This document shows, piece by piece, positions 36,736 to 45,301 of a stretch of 64,000 nucleotides of DNA (within the stretch, counting starts at the first letter, position 1; each line of letters opens with the position of its first letter). The DNA comes from Okibacterium sp. HSC-33S16. GTDB taxonomy: Bacteria > Actinomycetota > Actinomycetes > Actinomycetales > Microbacteriaceae. The DNA is taken from assembly GCF_024171565.1 (NCBI RefSeq), contig NZ_JALJZZ010000005.1:186001-250000 (forward strand), read 5' to 3'. Made by a program: the position numbers and the translations under genes. Below the pieces are notes generated by a model. The model did not search any database. It worked only from the letters and a program-made list of their open reading frames with translations, and was not told the origin of the DNA.

Positions 36736-38652
36736 TTAGGCCAGCTGCGCCCGCTTCCGTTGCTGCACCCTCATGTTACCCGCGAAGAAGTCGGTGATCT
36801 CATCCCGAGCGCCGAGCGGCAGAACGTGCGCGACGTACTGGTCGGGCCGCACGAGGACCAGGCATCCGTTCCGGTCGATCCCTCGCTCGTCGAAGAAGTC
36901 CCCTCGCTTCGGGTCGACCGCGTACACCTTCTCGTAGTCGATCAGGCCGAACGGACCGACCCGCGGCATGAAGATCTCCGGAACACGGCCGAGATCGACG
37001 TCTTCGTATCGCTGTTGATAAACCACCTTCACGTCGAAGACGGTGTCGACATCGGCACCCTCCGGGGTGAACAACACGACGGGTGAGTTGTCCGCCGTGG
37101 ACAGCCACTCGGCGAGCGCCCCGGCCTCCGACGGCTCGCCGGCTCGAGGGGCGTCGGCGAGCACGTACATCCGCCAGCGCCCGTCCGCCCGGTGGTGGTG
37201 CCCGAGGTGCACGGGATTAGCGTCGGCCACTCGGATGACCCGAGCCGACTTGAATCGCTTGCCGATCGGGAAGCCGGCCGCGAGCGATTGCGCCCTCGCG
37301 TCACCGGTGAGCATCGACGGCGTGTACTGGGTCATGAAGCCCGCCGGAAACTCAAACGTCGCCGTGTAAAAATCGGTCAGCTCTTCGGGGCTTGCGAACT
37401 CCTCGGGCTTCCTCGCGAGCATCGACGACCACTCCTTATCGAAATCGATGAGGTTCTGCGCGATCACTTGGCGTTCGGCCGAGTAGGTGTCGAGCAACGA
37501 CACCGGGCTCCGACCCTCCAAAACCTGACCGAGCTTCCAGCCGAGGTTGAACCCGTCCTGCATCGACACGTTCATCCCCTGCCCGGCCTTCGCGCTGTGC
37601 GTGTGGCAGGCGTCGCCCGCAATAAAAACACGAGGCGGGCGGATGCCGGTGAGCTCGGCGGGCACATCATCGAACTTTTCAGTCACGCGGTGGCCCACCT
37701 CGTAGACGCTGTGCCACGCAACATTGCGCACATCCAACGTGTAGGGAGAGAGGATGCGGTTGGCCTTGGCGACCATCTGGTCGAGGGTGGTTTTCCGCAC
37801 TTCACCATGGTCGTTCTCGGGCACCTCGCCAAGGTCGATGTACATCCGGTAGAGGAAACCACCCTCACGCGGGATGAGAAGGATGCTGCCCTCCGACCCC
37901 GACTGGATAGCGCACTTGGTGCGAATATCGGGGAAGTCCGTCACGGTGAGAGCGTCCATAACGCCCCAGGCATGGAACGATTGTTCGCCCTGCAGCTTGC
38001 CGCCGATCGCGTCGCGCACCGAGCTGCGGGCACCATCGCAGCCGACCACATATTTGGCGTGGACCGTGCGCTTTTCGCCCGCGTTTTCGCCCACCGATCG
38101 CCGAAGGGTTACGGCGACCGGGAACTCCCCCTCCTCCGCGATCGTCAAGCCGACGAAGTCCCAGCCGTAGTCGGGCGTGAGCCGACCGGGCGCATGAGCG
38201 GCGAACTCGGTGAAGTAGTCCAGCACACGCGCCTGGTTGACGATCATGTGCGGGAACTCACTGATTCCGGTCGGATCGTCCTCGAGTCGTTTGGTGCGAA
38301 CGATCTTCGACGGGTCAACCGGGTCCGGGCCCCAAAAGTTGCACGCGGTGAGCTGGAACGCCTCGGAGATGATCCGCTCGGCGAAGCCGAAGGCCTGGAA
38401 CGTCTCGTTACTCCGGGCTTGGATGCCGTCGGCCTGGCCGATGGCGAGTCGCCCACCTCGGCGCTCGACAAGCCGGACGTTGATCGAGGGGTACATGGCC
38501 AGTTGGGCGGCGAGCAAAACACCCGCCGGGCCGGCGCCGACGATCAGCACATCGATTTCATCGGGAAGCTCGGGCGAGCGATCGACTCCAATGCCAGCGG
38601 CCGGGAGGATGCGGGGGTCGCCGGTCACATAACCGTGGTGGTGGAACTGCAT
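36736..38652 (-). CDS. FAD-dependent aromatic monooxygenase, 3-hydroxybenzoate 4-monooxygenase type
   Basis: 638 aa group A flavin hydroxylase, the size of MobA/phenol 2-monooxygenase. FAD/NAD motifs: DVLIVGAGPAGVLLAAQL (about residues 35-52), VGCDGARSSVR (DG motif, about 200) and RVFIAGDACHTHSAKAGQGMN (GD motif, about 350). The final 180 residues form the thioredoxin-like dimer domain of this class. It probably turns 3-hydroxybenzoate into protocatechuate, but other phenols remain possible. Start: ATG 38652 is spaced 9 nt from AGGGA; ATG 38661 is adjacent to that box. Confidence 0.85.
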   Translation of the reverse strand: MQFHHHGYVTGDPRILPAAGIGVDRSPELPDEIDVLIVGAGPAGVLLAAQLAMYPSINVRLVERRGGRLAIGQADGIQARSNETFQAFGFAERIISEAFQLTACNFWGPDPVDPSKIVRTKRLEDDPTGISEFPHMIVNQARVLDYFTEFAAHAPGRLTPDYGWDFVGLTIAEEGEFPVAVTLRRSVGENAGEKRTVHAKYVVGCDGARSSVRDAIGGKLQGEQSFHAWGVMDALTVTDFPDIRTKCAIQSGSEGSILLIPREGGFLYRMYIDLGEVPENDHGEVRKTTLDQMVAKANRILSPYTLDVRNVAWHSVYEVGHRVTEKFDDVPAELTGIRPPRVFIAGDACHTHSAKAGQGMNVSMQDGFNLGWKLGQVLEGRSPVSLLDTYSAERQVIAQNLIDFDKEWSSMLARKPEEFASPEELTDFYTATFEFPAGFMTQYTPSMLTGDARAQSLAAGFPIGKRFKSARVIRVADANPVHLGHHHRADGRWRMYVLADAPRAGEPSEAGALAEWLSTADNSPVVLFTPEGADVDTVFDVKVVYQQRYEDVDLGRVPEIFMPRVGPFGLIDYEKVYAVDPKRGDFFDERGIDRNGCLVLVRPDQYVAHVLPLGARDEITDFFAGNMRVQQRKRAQLA

Positions 38653-38706
38653 TGTTCTCATTCCCTGTGTCGAGCTGTCGTAGCTCTTCCGTTTTGGGGC
38701 TTACGT

Positions 38707-38739
38707 TTCTATAATCGAAATCAGGATTCTTTTATAGAA
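38707..38739. promoter_or_regulatory. Dyad in monooxygenase/IclR divergent promoter
   Basis: TTCTATAA (38707-38714) and TTATAGAA (38732-38739) form a perfect 8-bp inverted repeat with a 17-nt spacer. A consensus TATAAT (38710-38715) on the plus strand and TATAGA on the minus strand fall inside the arms, so a bound regulator would cover both promoters. Confidence 0.5.
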
Positions 38740-38811
38740 GAAGTTTAGGCATCCGTTGCTCACGCCACAAGCACGGATCTCACCGAGGAGATGTGCGTGA
38801 GGACAGAAACG

Positions 38812-39516
38812 ATGACGACGACCGACGTACCGGCGTCCCAGACGCTGAGCCGTGGCATCCGCGTGCTGGAAATTCTGGCCGACTCACAGCGACCGCTCGC
38901 CCTCGATGACGTGGCGGGCGAACTGGCGGTGCACCGCTCGATCGCCTACCGGCTGGTGCGCACCCTCGAATTTCATGGACTTGTATCCCGTGACACGTCC
39001 GGCTCAATCAGCATCGGACCGGGAATGGCGGCACTGGCCGCTGGCGTGGCGCCCGACCTTCAGGCCGAAGCGCGTCGTGAACTGGACGTCGCCGCCGACG
39101 AGCTCGGCACCACCTGCTTTTTGACCGTCTACTCGCGCGACGAATGCGTTCTGCTGGTGAGCGTCGAACCACGCAACGCGACGGCGGCGTTGGCGCAGCG
39201 ACCGGGCACCCGACACTCGGTGGCGAAGGGGGCGCCTGGACGCGCGATTCTCTCACTCATCCCGGAATCGGAATGGCCAGCGGATGTTCCGGCATCGGTT
39301 CGCAGTGACGTGCGCGGTCTGGGGGCACGCGGGTACGCCATCTCACACGATGAGGTGATTCCGACGGTGCAATCCGTTGCGGTGCCTCTGGCACTGCGTG
39401 GACGCCAGCCCGCGGCGCTCGGCGTCGTCTACGTCGGCTCCATCCACTCCGTCGAAGTCATCGCCGCCCGACTTCTGCAGGCTGCATCGGCGATCCGGGA
39501 CGCCCTGGGCGGCTAG
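38812..39516 (+). CDS. IclR family transcriptional regulator
   Basis: About 234 aa; GTG 38797 or ATG 38791 are alternative starts, the latter abutting GAGGAG. HTH: SRGIRVLEILADSQRPLALDDVAGELAVHRSIAYRLVRTLEFHGLV (residues about 10-55); effector domain about 75-234. Divergent from the 638-aa monooxygenase, with a dyad between them. Likely controls that gene in response to an aromatic acid (inference). Confidence 0.88.
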   Translation: MTTTDVPASQTLSRGIRVLEILADSQRPLALDDVAGELAVHRSIAYRLVRTLEFHGLVSRDTSGSISIGPGMAALAAGVAPDLQAEARRELDVAADELGTTCFLTVYSRDECVLLVSVEPRNATAALAQRPGTRHSVAKGAPGRAILSLIPESEWPADVPASVRSDVRGLGARGYAISHDEVIPTVQSVAVPLALRGRQPAALGVVYVGSIHSVEVIAARLLQAASAIRDALGG

Positions 39517-39561
39517 TACTCTCGGCCTGACATGCCACCGCCAGAACGCATGTCCCGCCGG

Positions 39562-40104
39562 TCAGGATAGGGCACCAGCCATGACAGCCTCGAAGACCGG
39601 CCGAGGATCCGTCGCCACTTTCCGAGCGATCCGATGCAACAGCAGTCCCTCGAAGCAAGCTGCAATGGCTTCTGCGCCCGCTTCGGGGCGAGACGCCCCC
39701 ATCTCGGCAAGTGAAGCGACAATGGTCGCGCCCAAGGCGGAGCGCCCTCGGGTGAGAGCATCACGCAAGGCAGAATTATGGCTTGCTTCCATAAACAAGA
39801 CGAGACGCGCCGTTGTGAGTTCGCGACGGTCGTGCGAGGTGACTTCAAGCAGGGCGCACATTGCGTCGATGAGTTCCTCCGGCGAGCGGGGAACAAACGC
39901 GGCGTTTACCGAAGGCAGCTCCTGCTGGACGATCCAGTCGGTCACGCCGTTGAGCAATGCGGCGCGAGTCCGGAAGTAGTTTGACGTCGTGCCTTTGGGC
40001 ACCCATGCCCGCTCGTCCGCTCGGGCATGGGTCAGTGCGCGAAGCCCGCCGGTCGCCAGAAGGTTGACGGCTGCGTCCAAAACCAGCTCGCGATTCGGTG
40101 TCAT
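39562..40104 (-). CDS. TetR family transcriptional regulator
   Basis: 180 aa. HTH in residues about 1-45: VLDAAVNLLATGGLRALTHARADERAWVPKGTTSNYFRTRAALL, a TetR variant of the PKGTTSNYF recognition helix. Divergent from an alpha/beta hydrolase gene 53 bp away; two near-identical 17-bp palindromes in this gap are its probable operators. Confidence 0.9.
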   Translation of the reverse strand: MTPNRELVLDAAVNLLATGGLRALTHARADERAWVPKGTTSNYFRTRAALLNGVTDWIVQQELPSVNAAFVPRSPEELIDAMCALLEVTSHDRRELTTARLVLFMEASHNSALRDALTRGRSALGATIVASLAEMGASRPEAGAEAIAACFEGLLLHRIARKVATDPRPVFEAVMAGALS

Positions 40105-40109
40105 GCTCC

Positions 40110-40146
40110 ACTATAAACATAGTAGACCCGGCACTATGATCGTAGT
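40110..40146. promoter_or_regulatory. Twin TetR operators
   Basis: ACTATAAACATAGT (40110-40123) and ACTATGATCGTAGT (40133-40146) are two 14-bp palindromes 23 bp apart. With flanks they read CACTATRAWCRTAGTAG, differing at 3 of 17 positions. They fill the gap between the divergent TetR and hydrolase genes. Confidence 0.65.
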
Positions 40147-40157
40147 AGCATGTCGCC

Positions 40158-41114
40158 ATGGGCACCATGAAGCCCAAAGGCGGATCCGGACCCGACGCCA
40201 GTGCTGGCCTTCCGGATGCCGCTGGGGCATTTCCGCACATCGACGGAGTCTCGCACCGCTTTATCACAGTGCCTGGACTCCAGATCCACGTCGCCGAGGC
40301 AGGCACGGGTAGCCCGCTTCTGCTCCTGCACGCCTTTCCCCAACATTGGTGGGGTTGGCGCAAGATGATTCCCCTGCTGGCTCAAAACTTCCACGTCATC
40401 TGCCCGGACTTGCGCGGTGCCGGCTGGACGGACGCACCCCCTGGCGGGTACACCAGCGAACAATTGGTCGCCGACGCGATAGCCCTCCTCGATGCTCTGT
40501 CCACAGAGAAGACCGACATCATCGGGTGCGACGAGGGTGGATACGTCGGCTTCCGGTTCTGCCTGTTCCACCCGGAGCGCGTTGGAAAATTCATCTGCCT
40601 GGCGACTCCACACCCCTACCCCGAGTTCCATGTGCGAATGTTGTTGCATCTGGTGCAGCTCTGGCCGATGTTTGCCACGTCACTCCCGGGTATCGGTCCG
40701 CGCCTGCTTGGTCAGGGCAGTCAACGGCTCCCCCGAATGATGATGGAAACCGACGATCTCTCGGTCAGAACTCAAGCAGATCTTGAGTACTTTCTGGCGC
40801 CTCTGCGAGAGCCAGCTCGCGCCCGCGCCGGCTCAGCGCTCTATCGTGACTTCACCCTCAAAGACATCATCCGATCATTGGCCGGTGCCTATCGAGGTAC
40901 TCGCCTGAGCACACCAACGCGGTCTCTCTATGGAAAGGCGCTCTACGGCAACGACCAACCGCCCGGCAAACACCCGGAGATCCTCAGCGGCTACGAAGAC
41001 CACACGGACGATTTTGACCTCGAGCACATTCCCGGTGCTGGCTATTACATGGCGGAGGAACAGCCCGAGGTGATTGCGAATCGGGCCAGGGAGTTCTTCC
41101 TGACAAGCACGTAG
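40158..41114 (+). CDS. Alpha/beta hydrolase, epoxide hydrolase-like
   Basis: 318 aa. HAFPQHWWGW (oxyanion HGxP-type motif, about 57-66), DLRGAGWTDAP, and the nucleophile elbow GCDEGG (about 125-130), where Asp replaces Ser as in epoxide hydrolases and haloalkane dehalogenases; the general base His is in GAGYYMAEEQPE only weakly, so that member is unclear. Divergent from its probable TetR repressor. Substrate unknown. Confidence 0.82.
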   Translation: MGTMKPKGGSGPDASAGLPDAAGAFPHIDGVSHRFITVPGLQIHVAEAGTGSPLLLLHAFPQHWWGWRKMIPLLAQNFHVICPDLRGAGWTDAPPGGYTSEQLVADAIALLDALSTEKTDIIGCDEGGYVGFRFCLFHPERVGKFICLATPHPYPEFHVRMLLHLVQLWPMFATSLPGIGPRLLGQGSQRLPRMMMETDDLSVRTQADLEYFLAPLREPARARAGSALYRDFTLKDIIRSLAGAYRGTRLSTPTRSLYGKALYGNDQPPGKHPEILSGYEDHTDDFDLEHIPGAGYYMAEEQPEVIANRAREFFLTST

Positions 41115-41157
41115 TAGTTCCGCCCCCGCTGAAGCGGTAAAGGCGAAACGCGAGCAC

Positions 41158-41718
41158 TCATGCGGGATCAAGAGCGCGAAGGGTGGCGTCGAGCGAGTCG
41201 ATGAGGAAGCTATAACTTTCGTCGACAGAATCAGGGAGCCCGAATCCGCCCCGGAGCTCAAGATCGACGAACCCGTGGAGCGCAGCTCGCACGAACCGAA
41301 CCCGTTTCACATCGAACTCCTCGATGCCGTAACCCGACATTGCCGCCGCCACAGCGGACACGGCGTCGCCCGCCGCGGCGCTCCAGGCCTCGGTGTCGAG
41401 CCGACGCTGGGTGAGCGGATATGTTCCCGGGTGCGCCAGGGCGAATCTGCGAAAAACCAGAGCTACCGCCGTGAGCGCGTCCCGACCTGATCGACCACGT
41501 GTTGCGGCACCCATCTCTGCCGCAAGATCGGCTGTCACCGCCGCGGCCACGCGCGCCACCAGGTCGTCGAGTCCGCCCACGTGCTTGTACAGGCTGGGAG
41601 TTGCAACACCGAGCTCCCCGGCGACGCGCGCGAGCGTAAGCCCTTCCAGGCCGCGCAGGTCGATGATAGCGGCTGCGCGGCGCGTGACGATCTCGGCATC
41701 AAGCCCGGCGCGAGGCAT
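41158..41718 (-). CDS. TetR/AcrR regulator with WHG-type C-terminal domain
   Basis: 186 aa. HTH: GLEGLTLARVAGELGVATPSLYKHVGGLDDLVARVA (residues about 22-58). The C-terminal half resembles the WHG/TetR_C_33 ligand domain (RFALAHPGTYPLTQRR, FVDLELRGGF). It is the second gene of an operon with an alpha/beta hydrolase, starting inside the hydrolase end (20-nt overlap), and probably represses that operon through the large dyad before the hydrolase. Confidence 0.88.
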   Translation of the reverse strand: MPRAGLDAEIVTRRAAAIIDLRGLEGLTLARVAGELGVATPSLYKHVGGLDDLVARVAAAVTADLAAEMGAATRGRSGRDALTAVALVFRRFALAHPGTYPLTQRRLDTEAWSAAAGDAVSAVAAAMSGYGIEEFDVKRVRFVRAALHGFVDLELRGGFGLPDSVDESYSFLIDSLDATLRALDPA

Positions 41719-42514
41719 CCACCGCTCCCGTCAGGAACTCGATGACACGGTCGGCAACGACCTCGGGAGCCTCAAGCATCGGCGCGTGTCCGACCGCTGG
41801 CACCATCAGGACGTCGCTTCCCAACTGGCCAGCCACCCAGTTCGCTTCGGAAGCCGGGTCCTTCCAGTCCGGGTCGGCCTCCCCCATGACGACCAGCGAC
41901 GGTGCTGTGACATGAGAAATCCAGGGCTCAACCACCGAGTGGTCGGTCCGAGCCGTCAGCTGAAAGGCCGCCCAGCGACCCGGGCGGGTGAGCGACCGTG
42001 CGGTGTGCGCGGCGCGAGCACGCGCACCATTCTTGCCGAGTCCCGGCCACAACGTCGCCGCATAGAGACGCCAGACGGCGGGACCCCACGGACGACTCAG
42101 CGCGATACGGAATGCTGCCTCGGCGACCGCCCCTGCACCGTTCCTGAGGAACGGACCCAAGAGCACAAGGCCTGCGACGAGGTCCGGCCGGCGACCGGCC
42201 GCAATCACGGCCGACGCAGCACTCATCGACGCTCCGGCGAGGTACACCGGTCCATCGGCAAGCTCGTTGATCACAGCCAGCAGGTCGTCGGCAGTCGCTT
42301 CGTCACCGTAACGCGAGAAGCCCGCATCACTGTCGCCGTGACCGCGCAAATCGAGCAGTGCCACCCGGAAGCCGCGCTGTACCAGCCGGTCTGCCAGAGG
42401 GACAAAGGCGTCGCGGGTATCGCCCATAGCGGGCGAGCACACGACGAGGGGTCCGGAGCCGCGCACGTCAACGGCGATTCGGTGGCCTTCGACGGCCACG
42501 TAGCTAATGTTCAT
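41699..42514 (-). CDS. Alpha/beta hydrolase
   Basis: 271 aa from ATG 42514. Motifs: SPAMGDTRDAFVPLADRLV, DLRGHGDSDAG, the nucleophile elbow AGASMSAASA (Ser about 92, G-x-S-x-S rather than G-x-S-x-G) and a final VPAVGHAPMLEAPE His loop. It shares a transcript with the TetR gene that overlaps its 3' end. The predicted transcription start falls at or next to the ATG, so the message may be leaderless. Substrate unknown. Confidence 0.85.
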   Translation of the reverse strand: MNISYVAVEGHRIAVDVRGSGPLVVCSPAMGDTRDAFVPLADRLVQRGFRVALLDLRGHGDSDAGFSRYGDEATADDLLAVINELADGPVYLAGASMSAASAVIAAGRRPDLVAGLVLLGPFLRNGAGAVAEAAFRIALSRPWGPAVWRLYAATLWPGLGKNGARARAAHTARSLTRPGRWAAFQLTARTDHSVVEPWISHVTAPSLVVMGEADPDWKDPASEANWVAGQLGSDVLMVPAVGHAPMLEAPEVVADRVIEFLTGAVDASRRA

Positions 42515-42540
42515 AGCTAAAAAGCTACGAGCATTAGCCA
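42501..42540. promoter_or_regulatory. Long dyad operator over hydrolase-tetR promoter
   Basis: TAGCTAATGTTCATAGCT (42501-42518) and AGCTACGAGCATTAGCCA (42523-42540) pair at 15 of 18 positions around a 4-nt centre. The dyad covers the -10 (42527-42522) and the start codon. It is the likely site for the co-encoded TetR protein. Confidence 0.6.
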
Positions 42541-42550
42541 CCGAAGTCAA
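42522..42550 (-). promoter_or_regulatory. Promoter of hydrolase-tetR operon
   Basis: Minus strand TTGACT (42550-42545), 17 nt, TAGCTT (42527-42522). A start 7-8 nt on would fall at 42514-42515, on the ATG. Confidence 0.4.
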
Positions 42551-42562
42551 GCGCTGCAATCA

Positions 42563-43216
42563 CTAACCCGAGCGCCGGGCGCGCACGATGACGTCATGAA
42601 GCTGCACGGTGCCGACGTCACGCACGTCCGCCCGCGCCACATCGATGGTCCACTCGGGCTCCGACAGAATGGCGACGACGTCGTCCGGTGTGGTGGTCGC
42701 GTGCCCTGGAGCATGCTCACCGGAGTGGGCGGTCGCCGAGTTCGGCAGGTGATTCACGATGAAGAGCGTCCCTCCCGGGGCGACCCACCGTGATAAACGC
42801 TCATACAGCCCGAGCTGCGGGAGCGTCGCGTGTGCGTAGTGCGTCACGACCAGATCGAACGGTTCCTCCGGTCGCCACTTCGTGAGATCAGCCTCGACCC
42901 AGTCGATTTTCGATGAAACGGATGCTTCCGCCGCTCGTTCGGCCGCAACCTCAAGCGCCTCGGATGAGATGTCGAGTCCGGTAACCTGCCACCCCTGCTG
43001 CGCCAGCCAGATCACCTCCGCGCCCGCGCCGCACCCGGCATCGAGTGCCGTACCGGGTTTGAGCCCCTGAACTTCGCGCACGAGGTGAGGATTGGGGCCT
43101 CCTGCAGATTCCGGGTCCGGGCCACCGCGTCTCGTCGCCCAGTGCTCAGTCCAATAGCCCTGATCGAAACTATGGGTCGCGTTGTCGATCCCTTGGTTGT
43201 GGTCGTGCTCGGCCAT
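42563..43216 (-). CDS. Class I SAM-dependent methyltransferase
   Basis: 217 aa. SAM motif I is LDAGCGAGAEVIWLAQQG (about residues 55-72), then GLDISSEALEVAAERA and EADLTKW; the VTHYAHATLP post-motif follows. It begins with a His/Asp-rich tail (AEHDHNQGIDNATHSFD). ATG 43216 has GAGGGCGG upstream. Divergent from the gentisate dioxygenase gene by 158 bp. Substrate unknown; a TehB-like or small-molecule methylase fits. Confidence 0.87.
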   Translation of the reverse strand: MAEHDHNQGIDNATHSFDQGYWTEHWATRRGGPDPESAGGPNPHLVREVQGLKPGTALDAGCGAGAEVIWLAQQGWQVTGLDISSEALEVAAERAAEASVSSKIDWVEADLTKWRPEEPFDLVVTHYAHATLPQLGLYERLSRWVAPGGTLFIVNHLPNSATAHSGEHAPGHATTTPDDVVAILSEPEWTIDVARADVRDVGTVQLHDVIVRARRSG

Positions 43217-43283
43217 ACCGCCCTCTTTCTTCGTCCCCATCGTGCGTGGGTGCGCCGGCAAACGCAAGAGGAGGACGGCGGCC

Positions 43284-43300
43284 CTTTCTGTCCAGCAGAA
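43284..43300 (+). promoter_or_regulatory. Gentisate/3-hydroxybenzoate regulon box, copy 1
   Basis: CTTTCTGTCCAGCAGAA, 75 nt before the gentisate dioxygenase ATG. Core is the dyad TTCTG-N5-CAGAA. The identical 17-mer lies before the 3-hydroxybenzoate 6-monooxygenase gene in the same orientation relative to that gene. Confidence 0.65.
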
Positions 43301-43374
43301 TCGCCGCCGGTTTCGATCGGTCGGGCGCATATCGTTGGGGCACTGACGATTCCTGCACCGACGAAGGGACTGCA

Positions 43375-44466
43375 ATGGAGCAGATGGACGGCACCGCCGA
43401 TACACCTGAGCTGCAACAGCTTTACCGCGACTTTGAAGCAAACGACATGGCCCCGCTGTGGACACAGCGGGACGACCTCATGCCGATGACTCCTTCCCCT
43501 CAGGCGATCCCGTTCGTGTGGCGTTGGAAAACCCTCTTCGATCTGGCGGAACGCTCCGGCGAGCTGGTTCCCGTCGGCCGAGGCGGCGAGCGCCGCGCCG
43601 TCGGGCTGGTCAACCCAGGCCTCCCTGGCACCGGCTACGCCACCCCGACCCTGTGGTGCGCAATCCAGTACCTCGGCGGTTTCGAGACCGCACCCGAGCA
43701 CCGCCACTCGCAGAACGCGTTCCGATTCGTGGTCGAGGGCGAAGGCGTCTGGACCGTCGTGAACGGAGACCCCGTCGCCATGCGCCGAGGCGACCTGCTG
43801 CTGACCCCCGGCTGGAACTTCCACGGGCACCACAACGACACCGAGAAGCCGATGGCCTGGATCGACGGCCTGGACATCCCGTTCTCGAGCTACACCGATG
43901 TCGGTTTCTTCGAGTTCGGTTCCGAACGCGTGACCGACGAGGCCTCTCCTGCCGTTTCCCGCGCGGAGCGGATGTGGGCCCACCCCGGTCTCCGCCCGCT
44001 CTCCGTGCTCGACGAAAAGCGGTCGTCCCCTCTGTCCGCCTACCGCTGGGAGCACACGGACGCCGCCCTTCGCGAGCAGCTGAAGCTCGAAGACGAAGGC
44101 TTCGCGGCCACCGTTGCACCCGGCCATGCCGCCATCCGTTACACGAACCCCACCACCGGTGGGGACGTCATGTCGACGATTCGTGCCGAATTCCACCGCC
44201 TGCGCGCTCACGCCTCGACGCTACCCACACACGAAGTTGGCTCGTCGGTCTGGCAGGTCTTCGAAGGAACAGGAACAGTTGTGCTCGGCGACGTCGAGCA
44301 CAAGCTCGAGAAGGGTGACCTCTTCGTCGTACCCAGCTGGGTGCCGTGGTCCCTGCACGCGAATGACGCACAGTTCGACCTCTTCCGCTTCAACGACGGT
44401 CCGATCATGGACCGTCTCAACTTCGCCCGCACCTACGTGCCCGGGCGTGACAAGGAGATCCGATGA
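43375..44466 (+). CDS. Gentisate 1,2-dioxygenase
   Basis: Fe(II) bicupin that opens gentisate to maleylpyruvate. 363 aa, standard length. The first cupin contains HRHSQNAFRFVVEGEG (His ligands) with GWNFHGHHN at residues about 135-142; the second begins near 250 with EVGSSVWQVFEGTGT. GAAGGG precedes ATG 43375. First gene of a four-gene operon; ATGA overlap with the hydrolase gene. A 17-bp box shared with the 3-hydroxybenzoate hydroxylase lies upstream. Confidence 0.94.
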   Translation: MEQMDGTADTPELQQLYRDFEANDMAPLWTQRDDLMPMTPSPQAIPFVWRWKTLFDLAERSGELVPVGRGGERRAVGLVNPGLPGTGYATPTLWCAIQYLGGFETAPEHRHSQNAFRFVVEGEGVWTVVNGDPVAMRRGDLLLTPGWNFHGHHNDTEKPMAWIDGLDIPFSSYTDVGFFEFGSERVTDEASPAVSRAERMWAHPGLRPLSVLDEKRSSPLSAYRWEHTDAALREQLKLEDEGFAATVAPGHAAIRYTNPTTGGDVMSTIRAEFHRLRAHASTLPTHEVGSSVWQVFEGTGTVVLGDVEHKLEKGDLFVVPSWVPWSLHANDAQFDLFRFNDGPIMDRLNFARTYVPGRDKEIR

Positions 44467-45299
44467 AACTCGCCACCCTGCGCACGAACGGGGCAACCGT
44501 CGCCGTCCGCCTCGATGAGTCCGCCGCCGTTGAGATCGACGGCTACACCGACGTCGGGGCTTTGCTCGCCAACAGCGACTGGCGCACCATTGCCGAGTCC
44601 GCGTCAGGTGCAAGCCACGCCCTCGACTCGATCAACGCGAAGGACTGGGCACCGGTCGTGCCCCGGCCCTCAAAGGTCGTCTGCGTCGGCCTCAACTACG
44701 CGAACCACATCCGCGAAATGGGCCGTGAGCTTCCTGAGTTCCCCACGCTTTTCGCCAAGTACCCCGAGGCACTGATCGGCGCTAACGATGACATCGCGCT
44801 GCCCCCGAACGCGGCAAGCCACGTCGACTGGGAGGGCGAACTCGCCATCATTCTCGGCGCACCAGCCCGTCGCCTCGCGGCTGACGCAGCGGCATCCGCC
44901 ATCGCCGGCTACGCCGTTCTCAACGACGTCACCATGCGCGACTACCAGTACCGGAGCCCCGAGTGGTTCCAGGGCAAGACGTTCGAGAACACGACGCCAT
45001 TCGGTCCGTACCTCGTGACCACCGACGAGTTCACGCTCGGCGGCGAGCTGCGCACCGAGGTCGACGGCGAGGTCGTGCAGTCGACCCCGACCGATGACCT
45101 CGTGTTCGACCCGACCGCTCTGGTGTCATACATCTCGGACATCTTCACCTTGCAGCCGGGCGACGTCATCGCCAGCGGCACCCCCGGAGGCGTCGGCCAC
45201 GCACGCAAGCCCGCACGTTACCTCGCGGCAGGCAACGTGCTGTCGACGAGCATCGAGGGCCTCGGCGTTCAGCACAACACCGTCGTTACGGAGGGATAG
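44463..45299 (+). CDS. Fumarylpyruvate hydrolase (FAH family)
   Basis: 278 aa fumarylacetoacetase-fold enzyme that cleaves fumarylpyruvate to fumarate and pyruvate, last step of the gentisate route. FAH motifs: CVGLNYANHIREMGRELPEF (about residues 77-96), the metal Glu pair in DWEGELAIILG, NDVTMRDYQYR and a C-terminal SGTPGGVGHARKP. Role among FAH members is assigned from its place between dioxygenase and isomerase genes. Confidence 0.92.
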   Translation: MKLATLRTNGATVAVRLDESAAVEIDGYTDVGALLANSDWRTIAESASGASHALDSINAKDWAPVVPRPSKVVCVGLNYANHIREMGRELPEFPTLFAKYPEALIGANDDIALPPNAASHVDWEGELAIILGAPARRLAADAAASAIAGYAVLNDVTMRDYQYRSPEWFQGKTFENTTPFGPYLVTTDEFTLGGELRTEVDGEVVQSTPTDDLVFDPTALVSYISDIFTLQPGDVIASGTPGGVGHARKPARYLAAGNVLSTSIEGLGVQHNTVVTEG

Positions 45300-45301
45300 C
45301 C

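Noticed and set aside
37192-38748. 518-codon plus-strand frame opposite the monooxygenase
   Set aside because: High-GC antisense shadow; the minus frame has all FAD motifs.
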